Shown here: in pieces, positions 50,741-59,174 of the stretch
Numbering within the stretch: position 1 is the stretch's first letter
Layout: each line of letters starts with the position of its first letter
From: Archangium sp.
GTDB lineage: Bacteria; Myxococcota; Myxococcia; Myxococcales; Myxococcaceae
Length of the DNA: 64,000 bases
Assembly (NCBI GenBank): GCA_030695565.1
Contig: JAUYRZ010000117.1
Span: 86,882-150,881 of the forward strand
Direction: 5' to 3'
The notes under the pieces: generated by a model
Seen by the model: only the letters and a program-made list of their open reading frames with translations
Database searches by the model: none
Told to the model about the DNA's origin: nothing
Position numbers and translations under genes: made by a program

Positions 50741-52446
50741 GGCGCGACTGCCCTCTCCCCGACCCTCTCACCCGCGGGGAGAGGGAGACACAGGGCGTGA
50801 TCAGCGGGCGTCCGCACGTCGACGTTGCGCTCGATCACCCGCCCGAGCCGGAACAGCAGGTGCTCTTCGTACGGCCGCGCCATCAGGTGCACGCCCACCG
50901 GCATGCCTTCGCGATCGAACCCGGCCGGCACGCTGATCGCCGGAAAACCCGTCAGGTTCGCCACCCGGATGAAGCGCATCAACGCATCGACCACCGGCAG
51001 GTTCGACTCACCATCCGGCAGCGAAGACTCTGGAATGTACGGAGCGGTGATCGCCGTCGACGGCGTGATCACCACGTCGCAGGTCTGCATGAGGGCCAGC
51101 CACTCGCGCGTCATCGCGTGCCGGTGGCGGAGCGCGTGCACGTACTCGGTCCCCGTGAAGTGGTTGCCGATGGCCAGGTTGGTGCGGGAGTCGAGACCGA
51201 ACTGCGTCACGTCGCGCTCGATCTGCCCGCGCATCGCCTGACACATCTCGCTCAAGATGAGGGTGCTGTGCGTCCACAACACGGTGTTGAGGTTGGGGCC
51301 TTCGATCTCCACCACGGTCGCGCCCGCATCGGTGAGCGACTTCACCGCCTCGCGGCACTTCGCCACCACGTCGGTCGCCGCGTCTTCAAACCACGGCCAG
51401 CAGATGCCCAGGCGCACGCCTGCGAGCGAGCCCTTTTCGTAGTCAGCCAGGTGCGCCGCGGGCTGCAGCTTCGAGATGACGTCGTGATCATCAGGCCCCG
51501 CCAGCACCGCGTACATCGCCGCCACGTCGTCGACGGTGAGCCCCATCGGCCCCACGTGCCCCACGTTCCAGCAAAGCGGGGGCACTCCGGTTTCGGGGAT
51601 GCGGCCCCAGGTCGCCTTGAGCCCCACGATGCCGCACAGCGCCGCGGGAATGCGAATGGAGCCACCCCCATCAGCGCCGATGCTCAGCGGGCACACGCCT
51701 GCAGCCACCACCGCGGCCGACGCGCTCGAGCTGCCGCCCGTGATGCGCTTCCGGTCGTACGGGTTGCGCGCGGCGCCGTGCCAGGGATTCAGGCCGATCG
51801 GGTTGATGCCGATCTCGTTCATGTTCAGCTTGCCGAGGATCACCGCGCCCGCCGCCTTGAGCCGCGCTGCGACCGCAGAGTCTTTCGTCGCCACGTCTTT
51901 GCGAAAGCGCGTGCCGAGGGTCGTCACGTGGCCCGCGAGATCGACTTCATCCTTCAGCGCGACAGGCACCCCATCGAGCACCGACAGCGGCGTTCCCGCA
52001 CGCAGCCGCCTGGACGACGCCTCTGCCGCGGCCAACACCTCCTCCTGCTTGCGAGAGATGAACAGACCCAGCCGCTCGTCGCGGCCATCGAGCCGCTCGA
52101 TGCTCTCGTGCACACGCCTGATCACCGCGGTCGGATCGAGGCCCTCGCGGTACGCGGCCGCGAAACGCGCGACCGTCTCCCGGTTCGACGCGGGTGCAGC
52201 GGCCACGGCGCGGGCGGCTTGCTCCACCGGGCTGTGCCGATCAGCAGGCGCGGGAGGATGGGGCAGGGGGCACTGCACCGGCGGCGCGTCGCCTGAGCTC
52301 GAGCTGCGCCATGCGTCAATGCCGCTGTCCTTGACCAGCTTCTCGAGGAGCACCGGGCCGACCCCGCTCTCCAGCGCTCTCACGAAGGCCTTCAGGGCGA
52401 GTCCTGCGACCCGGGGGGCTCGAACCTCATCACGGTGGTAGCTCAT
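50737..52446 (-). CDS. Amidase-signature enzyme
   Basis: A 569-residue amidase-signature hydrolase. The catalytic triad is visible: Lys in PVALKDEVD, the cis-Ser in the glycine/serine loop ITGGSSSASAAVVAAG, and the nucleophilic Ser in GADGGGSIRIPAALCG. The order (preceding RVHESIERLDGRDERLGLF helix, then core) and the length suit the FAAH-like eukaryotic-type or glutamyl-amidotransferase-A-like branch. It is cytosolic, with no signal. The last roughly 18 residues (from CLPLPAGERVGER) are encoded by repeat copy 6. The substrate is unknown. The stop overlaps the start of the Imm33-like gene. Confidence 0.9.
   Translation of the reverse strand: MSYHRDEVRAPRVAGLALKAFVRALESGVGPVLLEKLVKDSGIDAWRSSSSGDAPPVQCPLPHPPAPADRHSPVEQAARAVAAAPASNRETVARFAAAYREGLDPTAVIRRVHESIERLDGRDERLGLFISRKQEEVLAAAEASSRRLRAGTPLSVLDGVPVALKDEVDLAGHVTTLGTRFRKDVATKDSAVAARLKAAGAVILGKLNMNEIGINPIGLNPWHGAARNPYDRKRITGGSSSASAAVVAAGVCPLSIGADGGGSIRIPAALCGIVGLKATWGRIPETGVPPLCWNVGHVGPMGLTVDDVAAMYAVLAGPDDHDVISKLQPAAHLADYEKGSLAGVRLGICWPWFEDAATDVVAKCREAVKSLTDAGATVVEIEGPNLNTVLWTHSTLILSEMCQAMRGQIERDVTQFGLDSRTNLAIGNHFTGTEYVHALRHRHAMTREWLALMQTCDVVITPSTAITAPYIPESSLPDGESNLPVVDALMRFIRVANLTGFPAISVPAGFDREGMPVGVHLMARPYEEHLLFRLGRVIERNVDVRTPADHALCLPLPAGERVGERAVAP
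50751..50789. repeat. Palindromic GC-rich repeat, copy 6 (in coding sequence)
   Basis: CCCTCTCCCCGACCCTCTCA, then CCCGCGGGGAGAGGGAGAC. It provides the C-terminal codons of the amidase gene, read as LPLPAGERVGER, nearly the same peptide as the one repeat copy 4 encodes at 20316. Confidence 0.8.
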
Positions 52447-52509
52447 GGGCGCGGCACACTACACGGGCGGGTGCTGAATATCGGGGGCGGCGGCGCCGTA
52501 GAAGGCCGC

Positions 52510-52932
52510 ATGAACCGAACACTCCTTGGGCTCGCAGTGATGGTGGCGGTGATGGGCGCGACGGTGGCTCGTGCCGATGATTGTGGTCCTCGCCCGACCT
52601 ACGCCCCGAGCGGAGCGGACTGGAACCAGGGCCAGTACCAACTGCAGACCACGCAGGTCTGGGTGCCCGGTCAGCTGCAGCAAGTCTACGTGCCCGGCCC
52701 GTGTCACCAGTGGGGTCATGTTCAGGTCTGCACCCCGGGCTCGTACGAGACGGTCGGGACCGCGGGCCGCTACGAGACCCGGCAGGATTGGGTCTGGGTC
52801 GCCAACGTCCATCAGCGCCCTCCCCAGCAGTACGGGCGGCAGTACGGCCGGGGCCATGGCCGTGGCTACGGGCGCGACTTCGGCCGGAACCAGCGCTGGG
52901 GCCGTCACGGCGCAGCGCCCATCGGTTACTGA
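52510..52932 (+). CDS. Exported protein with Gln/Tyr/Gly-Arg-rich tail
   Basis: About 140 residues from the ATG at 52510. A signal peptide (MNRTLLGLAVMVAVMGATVA) is followed by a Cys pair and two similar segments (TQVWVPGQLQQVYVPG, then GHVQVCTPGSYETVGTAGRY) and a low-complexity tail with GRQYGRGHGRGYGRDFGRNQ. The tail is basic and probably disordered. Periplasmic or envelope location is inferred; an extension upstream in the same frame lacks a signal. Divergent from the amidase gene across a 63-bp spacer. Confidence 0.75.
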   Translation: MNRTLLGLAVMVAVMGATVARADDCGPRPTYAPSGADWNQGQYQLQTTQVWVPGQLQQVYVPGPCHQWGHVQVCTPGSYETVGTAGRYETRQDWVWVANVHQRPPQQYGRQYGRGHGRGYGRDFGRNQRWGRHGAAPIGY

Positions 52933-52998
52933 TTCCACCCCTCGGGTTCACGACGTTGGGTGGGGACACGGCGGCAATTCGGGCTAAAACGATCGCCG

Positions 52999-54951
52999 GT
53001 GTCGCCCCCCACGTCCAGACCCGTCGCGGTGCTTCCGATCGACGGCGCTCGGTATGGCCAGCTCAAGGCCCTCCTCGAGGGCTCGGGTGTTCCTGTCGCA
53101 GACGGCCTGGGCCCTGAGATTGATGTGGCGGTGGTCGACCTCGGCGCTCCTGGCGTCGAGCAGGTTCGGCGGGTGCTGGCAGAGAAAGCACCGCGGGCCG
53201 CGATTCTGGGCATCACCACGCCCAAGCCCGACGTCGACGCCGGTGTCTTCGAGGTGATCGCTCCGGAGTCGGTCGTCAAGGAGCTGGTCCCCCGCCTCGC
53301 TCATCTCCGTGCGCGGCTGGCGATGTTTCAGGAGGCGCAGCAGCGGCAGCGGGATCTCCAGGTGCTGCTCGAGCTGACCGCGCGCTACGCCGAAGCGACC
53401 GACATCAACGAGCTGCTGCACGACGTCACCCGCAGGCTCGCCGACGAGCTGCAGATCGATCGCGTGGCGTTCGTGGTGGTCGACGGTGAACGCGGTGAAG
53501 GCACCATCATCGCCGCCAGCGACGACCCCACGCTCAAAGATCACCGCATCGACCTCGCCCGCTACCCCGAGGTGCGCGAGGTGGTGCGCACCGGCAAGCC
53601 GGTGATCGTGGAAGACGCGCCTTCGCACCCGCTGCTGGAAGACGTGAAGGCCTCGGTCGCCGCGCGGGGCATTCGCAACCTCGCCGCCATGCCGCTGGCC
53701 GTCAGAGGCCAGGTGCAGGGGGTGTTGTTGCTGCGCCGCTCCACGGGCCCGTTCAACCCGCGCGAGGTCGAGTTCCTCACCACCGTCGCCCAGGCCACCG
53801 CGGTCGCCTTCCGCAACGTGCGCCAGCTCGAGCGCATCCGCGGGCAGCGCGAAAAAGAGAAGTCGGCTCGCATCGCCGCCGAAGAGCGCGTGGCGGAGAT
53901 GAAGCGCTACGCCGCGTACTTCGATCACCTCTCCGATGGCGTGGCGATCCTCGATGGGCGCGCGTGCGTGCTCTCGCTCAACCCCGCGGGCCAGGCCCTG
54001 CTCGATCTCAAGCAGGCCGACGCCGAAGGGCGGCACGTCAACACGCTCACCAACCCCAGCGACGAGGCGTTGCTGCTCGACGTGTTGTTCGCGGTCTCCA
54101 AGGGCCAGGTGAAGAACGACGTCGATCTGCACGCGCGTACCGGTACGGGCCGGCGGTTGACGCTCTCGGTGTCTGCCGCACCCCTGCGCGGTGATGCGGG
54201 TGACGGCGTGGCGATTCTCACGTTGCGCGACGTCACGTTGCAGCGCCACATGGCCGAGGAGCTGCGCCAGACCAGCGACTTCCTCGAGCGGCTGATCGAC
54301 AGCTCGGTCGACGCGATCATCGCCGCCGACATGAAGGGGAAGATCATCATCTTCAACAAGGCCGCCGAAGCCATCTGTGGCTACAAGGCCGACGACGTGA
54401 TCGGCAAGCTGCACGTCGCGCAGCTCTACGGCGAAGGCGTGGCGCTCGAGCTGATGAAGAAGCTGCGCAGCCCCGAGTTCGGCGGCGTGGGTCGCCTCTC
54501 GTCGAGCCGGGCAGAGATCATGGCCCGCACCGGAGAACGCATTCCGGTGAACCTCTCGGCCTCCATCATCTACGAAGGCGCGCGCGAGACGGCGACGGTG
54601 GGGCTGTTCACCGACCTGAGAGATCGCATCTCGCTGGAGCGCAAGCTGACCGACGCCGAAGCGCGCTTGTTGGAGAGTGAGAAGAACGCCGTGATCGTGG
54701 CCCTCGCCGGTACCGCCGCGCACGAGCTCAACCAGCCGCTGACTTCGGTGATGGGTTACGCCGAGCTGCTCAAGCGGAAGATCAAAGAGACCGAGCCCAC
54801 CTGGCGCCCGGTGGACATCATCCACCGTGAGGCCGAGCGCATGGCCGAGATCGTCAAGAAGATCGGCAAGATCACCCGCTACGAAACCAAGGCGTACGTG
54901 GGCACTGCGAAGATCGTCGACCTCGACAAGGCGGTTGCGCATGAAGACTGA
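52999..54951 (+). CDS. Sensor kinase-like protein without ATPase domain (GAF-PAS-PAS-HisKA)
   Basis: About 650 residues from the GTG at 52999; a GTG at 52960 would add 13 residues, and neither has a good ribosome site. An N-terminal receiver-like segment of about 110 residues (RPVAVLPIDGARYGQLKALL) lacks a clear phospho-acceptor set. A GAF domain (about 120-290), a PAS (about 300-410), a second PAS (about 415-540) and a HisKA helix pair with TAAHELNQPLTSVMGYAEL (His575) follow. The frame then stops about 75 residues after the His, with no N- or G-boxes. The next gene, overlapping by 11 bases, encodes a full kinase that could phosphorylate it or dimerise with it. Confidence 0.85.
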   Translation: MSPPTSRPVAVLPIDGARYGQLKALLEGSGVPVADGLGPEIDVAVVDLGAPGVEQVRRVLAEKAPRAAILGITTPKPDVDAGVFEVIAPESVVKELVPRLAHLRARLAMFQEAQQRQRDLQVLLELTARYAEATDINELLHDVTRRLADELQIDRVAFVVVDGERGEGTIIAASDDPTLKDHRIDLARYPEVREVVRTGKPVIVEDAPSHPLLEDVKASVAARGIRNLAAMPLAVRGQVQGVLLLRRSTGPFNPREVEFLTTVAQATAVAFRNVRQLERIRGQREKEKSARIAAEERVAEMKRYAAYFDHLSDGVAILDGRACVLSLNPAGQALLDLKQADAEGRHVNTLTNPSDEALLLDVLFAVSKGQVKNDVDLHARTGTGRRLTLSVSAAPLRGDAGDGVAILTLRDVTLQRHMAEELRQTSDFLERLIDSSVDAIIAADMKGKIIIFNKAAEAICGYKADDVIGKLHVAQLYGEGVALELMKKLRSPEFGGVGRLSSSRAEIMARTGERIPVNLSASIIYEGARETATVGLFTDLRDRISLERKLTDAEARLLESEKNAVIVALAGTAAHELNQPLTSVMGYAELLKRKIKETEPTWRPVDIIHREAERMAEIVKKIGKITRYETKAYVGTAKIVDLDKAVAHED

Positions 54952-56872
54952 GACCGGCGTGCTGGCGCTGGGCGTGAGCGGGCCTGCCGCCGACGCCTTC
55001 CGGGCTTTCTTCGACATGGTCGACGCGCCCGCGGCGCTGTGCGATCTCGAGCTGGGCATCGTGACCTCCAACGGGCCCTTCGAAGTGCTCTGTGGTGCGA
55101 AGGCGATCGCGGGCCGTTCGCTGCACGACTTCATGGACACCGGAGCCCTGGTGGTGCCCGAAGACGGCCGCGGTGTGGAGGTCGAGGTCGCGTGCCGCAC
55201 GGGCCAGGTGGTCACCTTGTCCATCACCCGGCGTGGTCAGACCGTGGCGCTGGTCGCGCGCCGGCTCTCGCCGATGCTCGATTCACTGGCTGCCGCCGGG
55301 CGGGCGTTGCTCGAGCAGGCCCGCGTCGAGACCGCCTTGTTGGAGATCGGCCGCAGCGTCGCCGGCGCCACCAGCGAAGAAGAGCTGGTCGCCACCGTCG
55401 CGCGCGGGGTGAAGGGTCTCTTTCCGGGCCGCGCGTTCTGCGTGCGCATCGTCGACCCACGCACCTGTCACCTCACCTCGCTCTACGCCGAAGGGCGCAT
55501 GCGCGATGGGCAACGAGATCTGTTTCACCTGCGCCGCTCGATGGTCGAGAAGACCAGCCTCGAGACGCGCGGGTTGCCCGCAGATCGGGTGCTGATCACC
55601 ACGGGCGAGCTGCCGTTGCTGTTTCAGGGCAGCGTGCGGGGCATCGCGGCGCCCCTGGTGGCCTCAGGCCAGCTCTTCGGCGCGGTGAACATCGAGTACC
55701 CGGCCGGGCTGACCGCCGACGTGATGACCGACGAGCGGATCCTGATCCAGCTCGCCAACCAGGTCGCGGTGGCCGTGCGAAACGCCAAGCTCATCGACGA
55801 GCTGACGTTCATGCGCAAGTACCTCGAGGAGCTGCTGGAGAACGCCAACGCGCTCATCCTGGTCGTCAATCGGGACGGCAAAGTGGTGGTGTTCAACCAC
55901 GCGCTGGTGAAGCTCACCGGGCGCTCCAAGGCGGCGGTGTTGGGCACCGAGGTCTCGCAGCTGATGCCCGAGACCGAGCGGCTCAAGCTGCTGCGCGTGT
56001 TCGGCGCGGCGATGAAGGGCCAGCCGGTCACCGGCGTGGAGTCCGTGCTGCTGGGGCAGGGTGACCGCGAGATGCGCGTCGCCTTCAGCACCTCGGCGGT
56101 GATGAGCCAGTCGGGTGAAGTCGAAGGCGTGATGGCCATCGGGCAGGATCTCACGCGCATGCGCGAGCTGGAGCGCCGGGTGATCCAGGCCGAGAAGCTC
56201 GCTTCGTTGGGCCAGCTGGCGGCCTCGGTGGTGCACGAGATCAACAACCCCATGACCGCGGTCTCCACCTACGCCGACGCGTTGTGGCGCCGCGCGCAGA
56301 CCTCGCCCACCGCTGATCCGGCCGACGTCGACAAGTACAAGCGCATCGTCGACAACTCCGAGCGCGTGCTGCGGTTCACCCGCGACCTGGTGAACTACGC
56401 GCGCCCCGCGAAGGACAAGCCCGAAGACATCGATCTGAACCAGGTGATCGAGAAGGCGATGGGCTTCTGCGACCACGTGCTGCGCAAGCACGGCGTGACC
56501 ATCGAGCAGCAGCTCACCCTCGTGCCCGGGTTCCTCGCGGTGCGGCAGAACCTGGTGCAGGTGTTCGTGAACCTGATCACCAACGCGTGCCATGCCACTC
56601 CTTCGGGCGGGACGGTGATGATCACCACCGGCGTCGACGGCAGCATGGCGGTGGTCACGGTGAGCGATACCGGCTCGGGCATCGCGGCGGAGACCCAGGC
56701 GCGCATCTTCGAGCCGTTCTTCACCACCAAACCCGACGGCAAAGGCACCGGGCTGGGGCTCTCGATCGTTCAGGGCATCATCGAGAACCACGGCGGGTCG
56801 ATCGCGGTGCAGAGCGAATTGGGCAAGGGCACCACGTTCACCATTCGCATGCCGATGCTGCAGCGGGTCTGA
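54941..56872 (+). CDS. Multi-sensor histidine kinase (PAS-GAF-PAS-HisKA-HATPase)
   Basis: A 643-residue cytosolic kinase starting at the ATG that overlaps the end of the preceding gene. A PAS-like region (about 1-105) is followed by a GAF domain (about 125-290, ending AVAVRNAKLI), a PAS (about 300-410, LILVVNRDGKVVVFNHALVK), a HisKA box with SVVHEINNPMTAVSTYADAL (His432), then the N-box NLITNACHATPSGGTV, DTGSGIA, FEPFFTTKPDGKGTGLGLSI and the G3-like GKGTTFTI. All kinase motifs are intact. No response regulator is next to it, so the partner is elsewhere. Its coupling to the HisKA-only protein suggests a joint sensory complex. Confidence 0.93.
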   Translation: MKTETGVLALGVSGPAADAFRAFFDMVDAPAALCDLELGIVTSNGPFEVLCGAKAIAGRSLHDFMDTGALVVPEDGRGVEVEVACRTGQVVTLSITRRGQTVALVARRLSPMLDSLAAAGRALLEQARVETALLEIGRSVAGATSEEELVATVARGVKGLFPGRAFCVRIVDPRTCHLTSLYAEGRMRDGQRDLFHLRRSMVEKTSLETRGLPADRVLITTGELPLLFQGSVRGIAAPLVASGQLFGAVNIEYPAGLTADVMTDERILIQLANQVAVAVRNAKLIDELTFMRKYLEELLENANALILVVNRDGKVVVFNHALVKLTGRSKAAVLGTEVSQLMPETERLKLLRVFGAAMKGQPVTGVESVLLGQGDREMRVAFSTSAVMSQSGEVEGVMAIGQDLTRMRELERRVIQAEKLASLGQLAASVVHEINNPMTAVSTYADALWRRAQTSPTADPADVDKYKRIVDNSERVLRFTRDLVNYARPAKDKPEDIDLNQVIEKAMGFCDHVLRKHGVTIEQQLTLVPGFLAVRQNLVQVFVNLITNACHATPSGGTVMITTGVDGSMAVVTVSDTGSGIAAETQARIFEPFFTTKPDGKGTGLGLSIVQGIIENHGGSIAVQSELGKGTTFTIRMPMLQRV

Positions 56873-56885
56873 TCAGGCTGATCAG
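56869..56885 (+). terminator. Weak hairpin at the end of the kinase gene
   Basis: CTGATCA and TGATCAG form a 7-bp stem with a 3-nt loop over the stop codon, and a short TTTTCTT run lies about 8 bases further on. It is a possible weak terminator; CTGATCAG occurs again near 56950 at the end of the convergent gene. Confidence 0.3.
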
Positions 56886-56952
56886 CAACCGGCTTTTCTT
56901 CCCCCAGGAACAGAGCCACCGTTCGCTCGGGGCACCGGCGTGGGCCTTCTGA

Positions 56953-57705
56953 TCAGCTCTCGCGGTCGAGCTCGGCCATGAACTCGTCGCGGCTGATCAG
57001 CCCCTTGCGCTGCATGATCCGCAAGAGCGCCCAGAACCGGCGCTCGAGCTTCTCGACCTCGGTCTCGTCATCGGCGCGTTCACCGAAGAGAAAATCGAGA
57101 TCCTTGCTCACCGAGTCGCCCTTCTTCTTCGGCGCGGCAGGCTCGGGCATCAGGTTCATCGCCGAGACGATCTCCTCGCCCATGATCATCGGCGCGTCGT
57201 CGTCCTCCACAGGAGCAGGCGCCACCATGGGCTTCGCCCTGGCGGCGGCCTCGGCCGGAGAAGCCTTGTGGTAATAGCGGAGGATCGCCGCTCTGACCTG
57301 GCTGTGCGTCGAGACGTAGGCCGTCACCTGCAGCCCGGTGGTGAACTCGATCTCCTCGGTGGCGGGCTGGTTGAGCGGGTCAGACATCGCCACCAGCAGG
57401 CGCTTGTTGGCCGTGCCTTTTCCGTCGATCGCGAAGGGAAACAGCTCGTGGGTCTCGCAGAAACGGGCGCGGAGCATGTGCACCGCCGACCAATCGACCT
57501 GCACCTGGCTCAGATCCACCGTGGACAACGAGAGCGACTGCGCGAGCACCTGCGCGAGCTGAATTTCGGAGAGCACCCCTTGCTGGATCAGGGTCACCCC
57601 GAGCCGCTGGCGGGTGCGTTTTTGCGCCCCCAGGCCCGATTCGAGCTGATCTTTGGTGATCGCTCCGCGCTCCAGAAGGAGCTCGCCAATTCTTTTCCGC
57701 GCCAT
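56953..57705 (-). CDS. GspE/PilB N-terminal-domain protein
   Basis: About 250 residues from the ATG at 57705. Residues about 1-60 and 65-150 match the N-terminal domain of type II secretion and type IV pilus ATPases: MARKRIGELLLERGAITKDQ, LGVTLIQQGVLSEIQLAQVL, then LFPFAIDGKG, LLVAMSDPLN. The ATPase domain is absent. After a Pro/Ala/Glu linker, a helical C-terminus ends in RRFWALLRIMQRKGLISRDE. Stand-alone copies of this domain can act as c-di-GMP-binding (MshEN-like) or adaptor proteins. Binding here is not proven, as I did not verify the nucleotide-binding residues. Confidence 0.82.
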   Translation of the reverse strand: MARKRIGELLLERGAITKDQLESGLGAQKRTRQRLGVTLIQQGVLSEIQLAQVLAQSLSLSTVDLSQVQVDWSAVHMLRARFCETHELFPFAIDGKGTANKRLLVAMSDPLNQPATEEIEFTTGLQVTAYVSTHSQVRAAILRYYHKASPAEAAARAKPMVAPAPVEDDDAPMIMGEEIVSAMNLMPEPAAPKKKGDSVSKDLDFLFGERADDETEVEKLERRFWALLRIMQRKGLISRDEFMAELDRES

Positions 57706-57732
57706 CCCCCCCCGACTAGCACGTCGGTCGCC

Positions 57733-57762
57733 TTGACACTCCTTTCCAGCGGGGCCTAAGGT
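57733..57762 (+). promoter_or_regulatory. Candidate sigma-70 promoter for the TolQ-TolR cluster
   Basis: A perfect -35 TTGACA (57733-57738) is spaced 18 bp from TAAGGT (57757-57762), a moderate -10. It lies about 65 bp before the tolQ-like start, with GGAGG at 57811-57815. The leader contains the dyad TTCCGG/CCGGAA (57773-57793). The divergent GspE-N gene starts on the other side. Confidence 0.6.
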
Positions 57763-57825
57763 TCGCGCGCTTTTCCGGGTTCCTGATCCGGAAGGTTTCA
57801 AAGGTTCTTCGGAGGCATAACCACA

Positions 57826-58551
57826 ATGACGCTTGGAACGCTGATTCTGGCCGCAGAGGCCGCGAGTGAAGGTGAGCAGAGCTTTTTCGGTGGTATCGCC
57901 GAAGCCTGGAACGAAGGCGGTTGGCCGATGTACCCCATCGCCATCGTGTTCGTGATCGGGCTGGCGATCTCGGTCGAGCGCATGATCGTGTTGTTCGCGA
58001 CCGCGTCGATCAACAAAGACGGTTTCATCCGCGGTCTGAAGAAGCACATCTACGCGGGCGACCTGGACAAGGCGATCAACTACGTGGCCGGCCAGAAGCC
58101 GACCCCGCTGACCAACGTCGTCAAGTCCGGCCTGATGAACGTTCCCAAGGGCCAGGAAGAAGTGCAGGCGGCGCTCGACGAGGCTTCGCTTCGTGAGACC
58201 CCCCGCATCGAAGCGCGCACCGGCTACCTCGCGATGCTCGGCAACGCTGCAATGCTCATCGGTCTGTTCGGCACCGTGCACGGCCTCATCGGCTCGTTCA
58301 AGGCCGTCGCGCACGCCTCTCCCGCTGACCGCGCGACCATCCTCGCCGGCTCCATCGGTGAGGCCATGAACTGCACCCAGTTCGGTCTCGTCGCCTCCAT
58401 CCCCCTCCTGATCATGTTCTCGATCCTGAACGGCCGCACCCAGTCGCTCATCAACGACATCAACGAGTCGTCGGTGTCCGTCCTGAACCTGATCGTGCAG
58501 AACCGCGACAAGTTCAAGAACATGAGCGTTCCCGCGGCTGCCGAAGAGTAA
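57826..58551 (+). CDS. MotA/TolQ/ExbB proton-channel protein
   Basis: A 241-residue inner-membrane protein with the three TolQ/ExbB helices: MYPIAIVFVIGLAISVERMI, then GYLAMLGNAAMLIGLFGTVH and FGLVASIPLLIMFSILNGRT. The conserved signature GLFGTVHGLI with the following SIGEAMNCTQFGLVASIP is diagnostic. It forms the proton channel of a motor with the two TolR-like proteins encoded downstream. In myxobacteria a TolQ plus two TolR gene set encodes the gliding motor (AglR-AglQ-AglS), and the gene order here is the same. A general Tol-Pal or TonB-energising role is the alternative. Confidence 0.92.
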   Translation: MTLGTLILAAEAASEGEQSFFGGIAEAWNEGGWPMYPIAIVFVIGLAISVERMIVLFATASINKDGFIRGLKKHIYAGDLDKAINYVAGQKPTPLTNVVKSGLMNVPKGQEEVQAALDEASLRETPRIEARTGYLAMLGNAAMLIGLFGTVHGLIGSFKAVAHASPADRATILAGSIGEAMNCTQFGLVASIPLLIMFSILNGRTQSLINDINESSVSVLNLIVQNRDKFKNMSVPAAAEE

Positions 58552-58579
58552 TTCTCTTCTGGTTGTCCATCTTTGCCGT

Positions 58580-58613
58580 TCGGCAGGGCGGGTGTTGAAA
58601 CCCTCCCTGCCGA
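58580..58613 (+). promoter_or_regulatory. Intercistronic hairpin between tolQ-like and tolR-like genes
   Basis: A 9-bp perfect stem TCGGCAGGG / CCCTGCCGA (58580-58588 with 58605-58613) stands in the 113-base gap with no T-run. It probably protects the upstream message or sets the ratio of channel to TolR-like subunits. Confidence 0.65.
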
Positions 58614-58664
58614 GTGGCTGTCTGGTCGCAAGCGCCTCACGTCGAGGCTGTCGCAGGAGGTTTC

Positions 58665-59162
58665 ATGGCTGGTGGCATGGATTTGGGAACAAGCAGCAAG
58701 GGTGGCAAGAAGCCGCTCGACGCTGCGCTCAACCTGGTTCCTTTCATCGATCTGATGGCCGTTACGATCGTGTTCTTGATCATGACCGCCGTGTGGACGC
58801 AGCTGGGACGCCTTCAGGTGTCGCAGTCGGGTCAGAGCACCTCGGAGCAAGAACCGCCTCCGACGCAGCTGCAGCCCATCACCCTTCTCATCACCGAGAA
58901 GGATCTCAAGCTCACCGTCGGCGGCTCGCAGCTCGATCCCCTCCCCATCACCCGTGATGAGAAGGGCCGCATCGAGATCGAGAAGCTGATGATCAAGCTC
59001 AAGGAGCTCAAGGTTCAGCAGCCCGACCAGGCGGCGATCACGCTCTCCACGGAAGACACCGTGAAATACGAAGACCTCGTGCGTCTGATCGACTCCGTGG
59101 TCTCCACTGGCACCGACCCGCTGTTCCCGTCGGTCTCGGTCTCACCGGCCTCGGCCACCTAA
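58665..59162 (+). CDS. ExbD/TolR-type protein (1)
   Basis: About 165 residues from the ATG at 58665, which has a strong AGGAGG. A short N-terminus is followed by one membrane helix with the key Asp: LNLVPFIDLMAVTIVFLIMT (Asp in the FID motif, needed for proton transfer). The periplasmic domain of about 110 residues contains SGQSTSEQEPPPTQLQPITL and a TolR-like DTVKYEDLVRLIDSV near its end. It pairs with the second TolR-like protein, 12 bases downstream, and with the TolQ-like channel. Confidence 0.88.
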   Translation: MAGGMDLGTSSKGGKKPLDAALNLVPFIDLMAVTIVFLIMTAVWTQLGRLQVSQSGQSTSEQEPPPTQLQPITLLITEKDLKLTVGGSQLDPLPITRDEKGRIEIEKLMIKLKELKVQQPDQAAITLSTEDTVKYEDLVRLIDSVVSTGTDPLFPSVSVSPASAT

Positions 59163-59174
59163 GGATTTCAAGTC

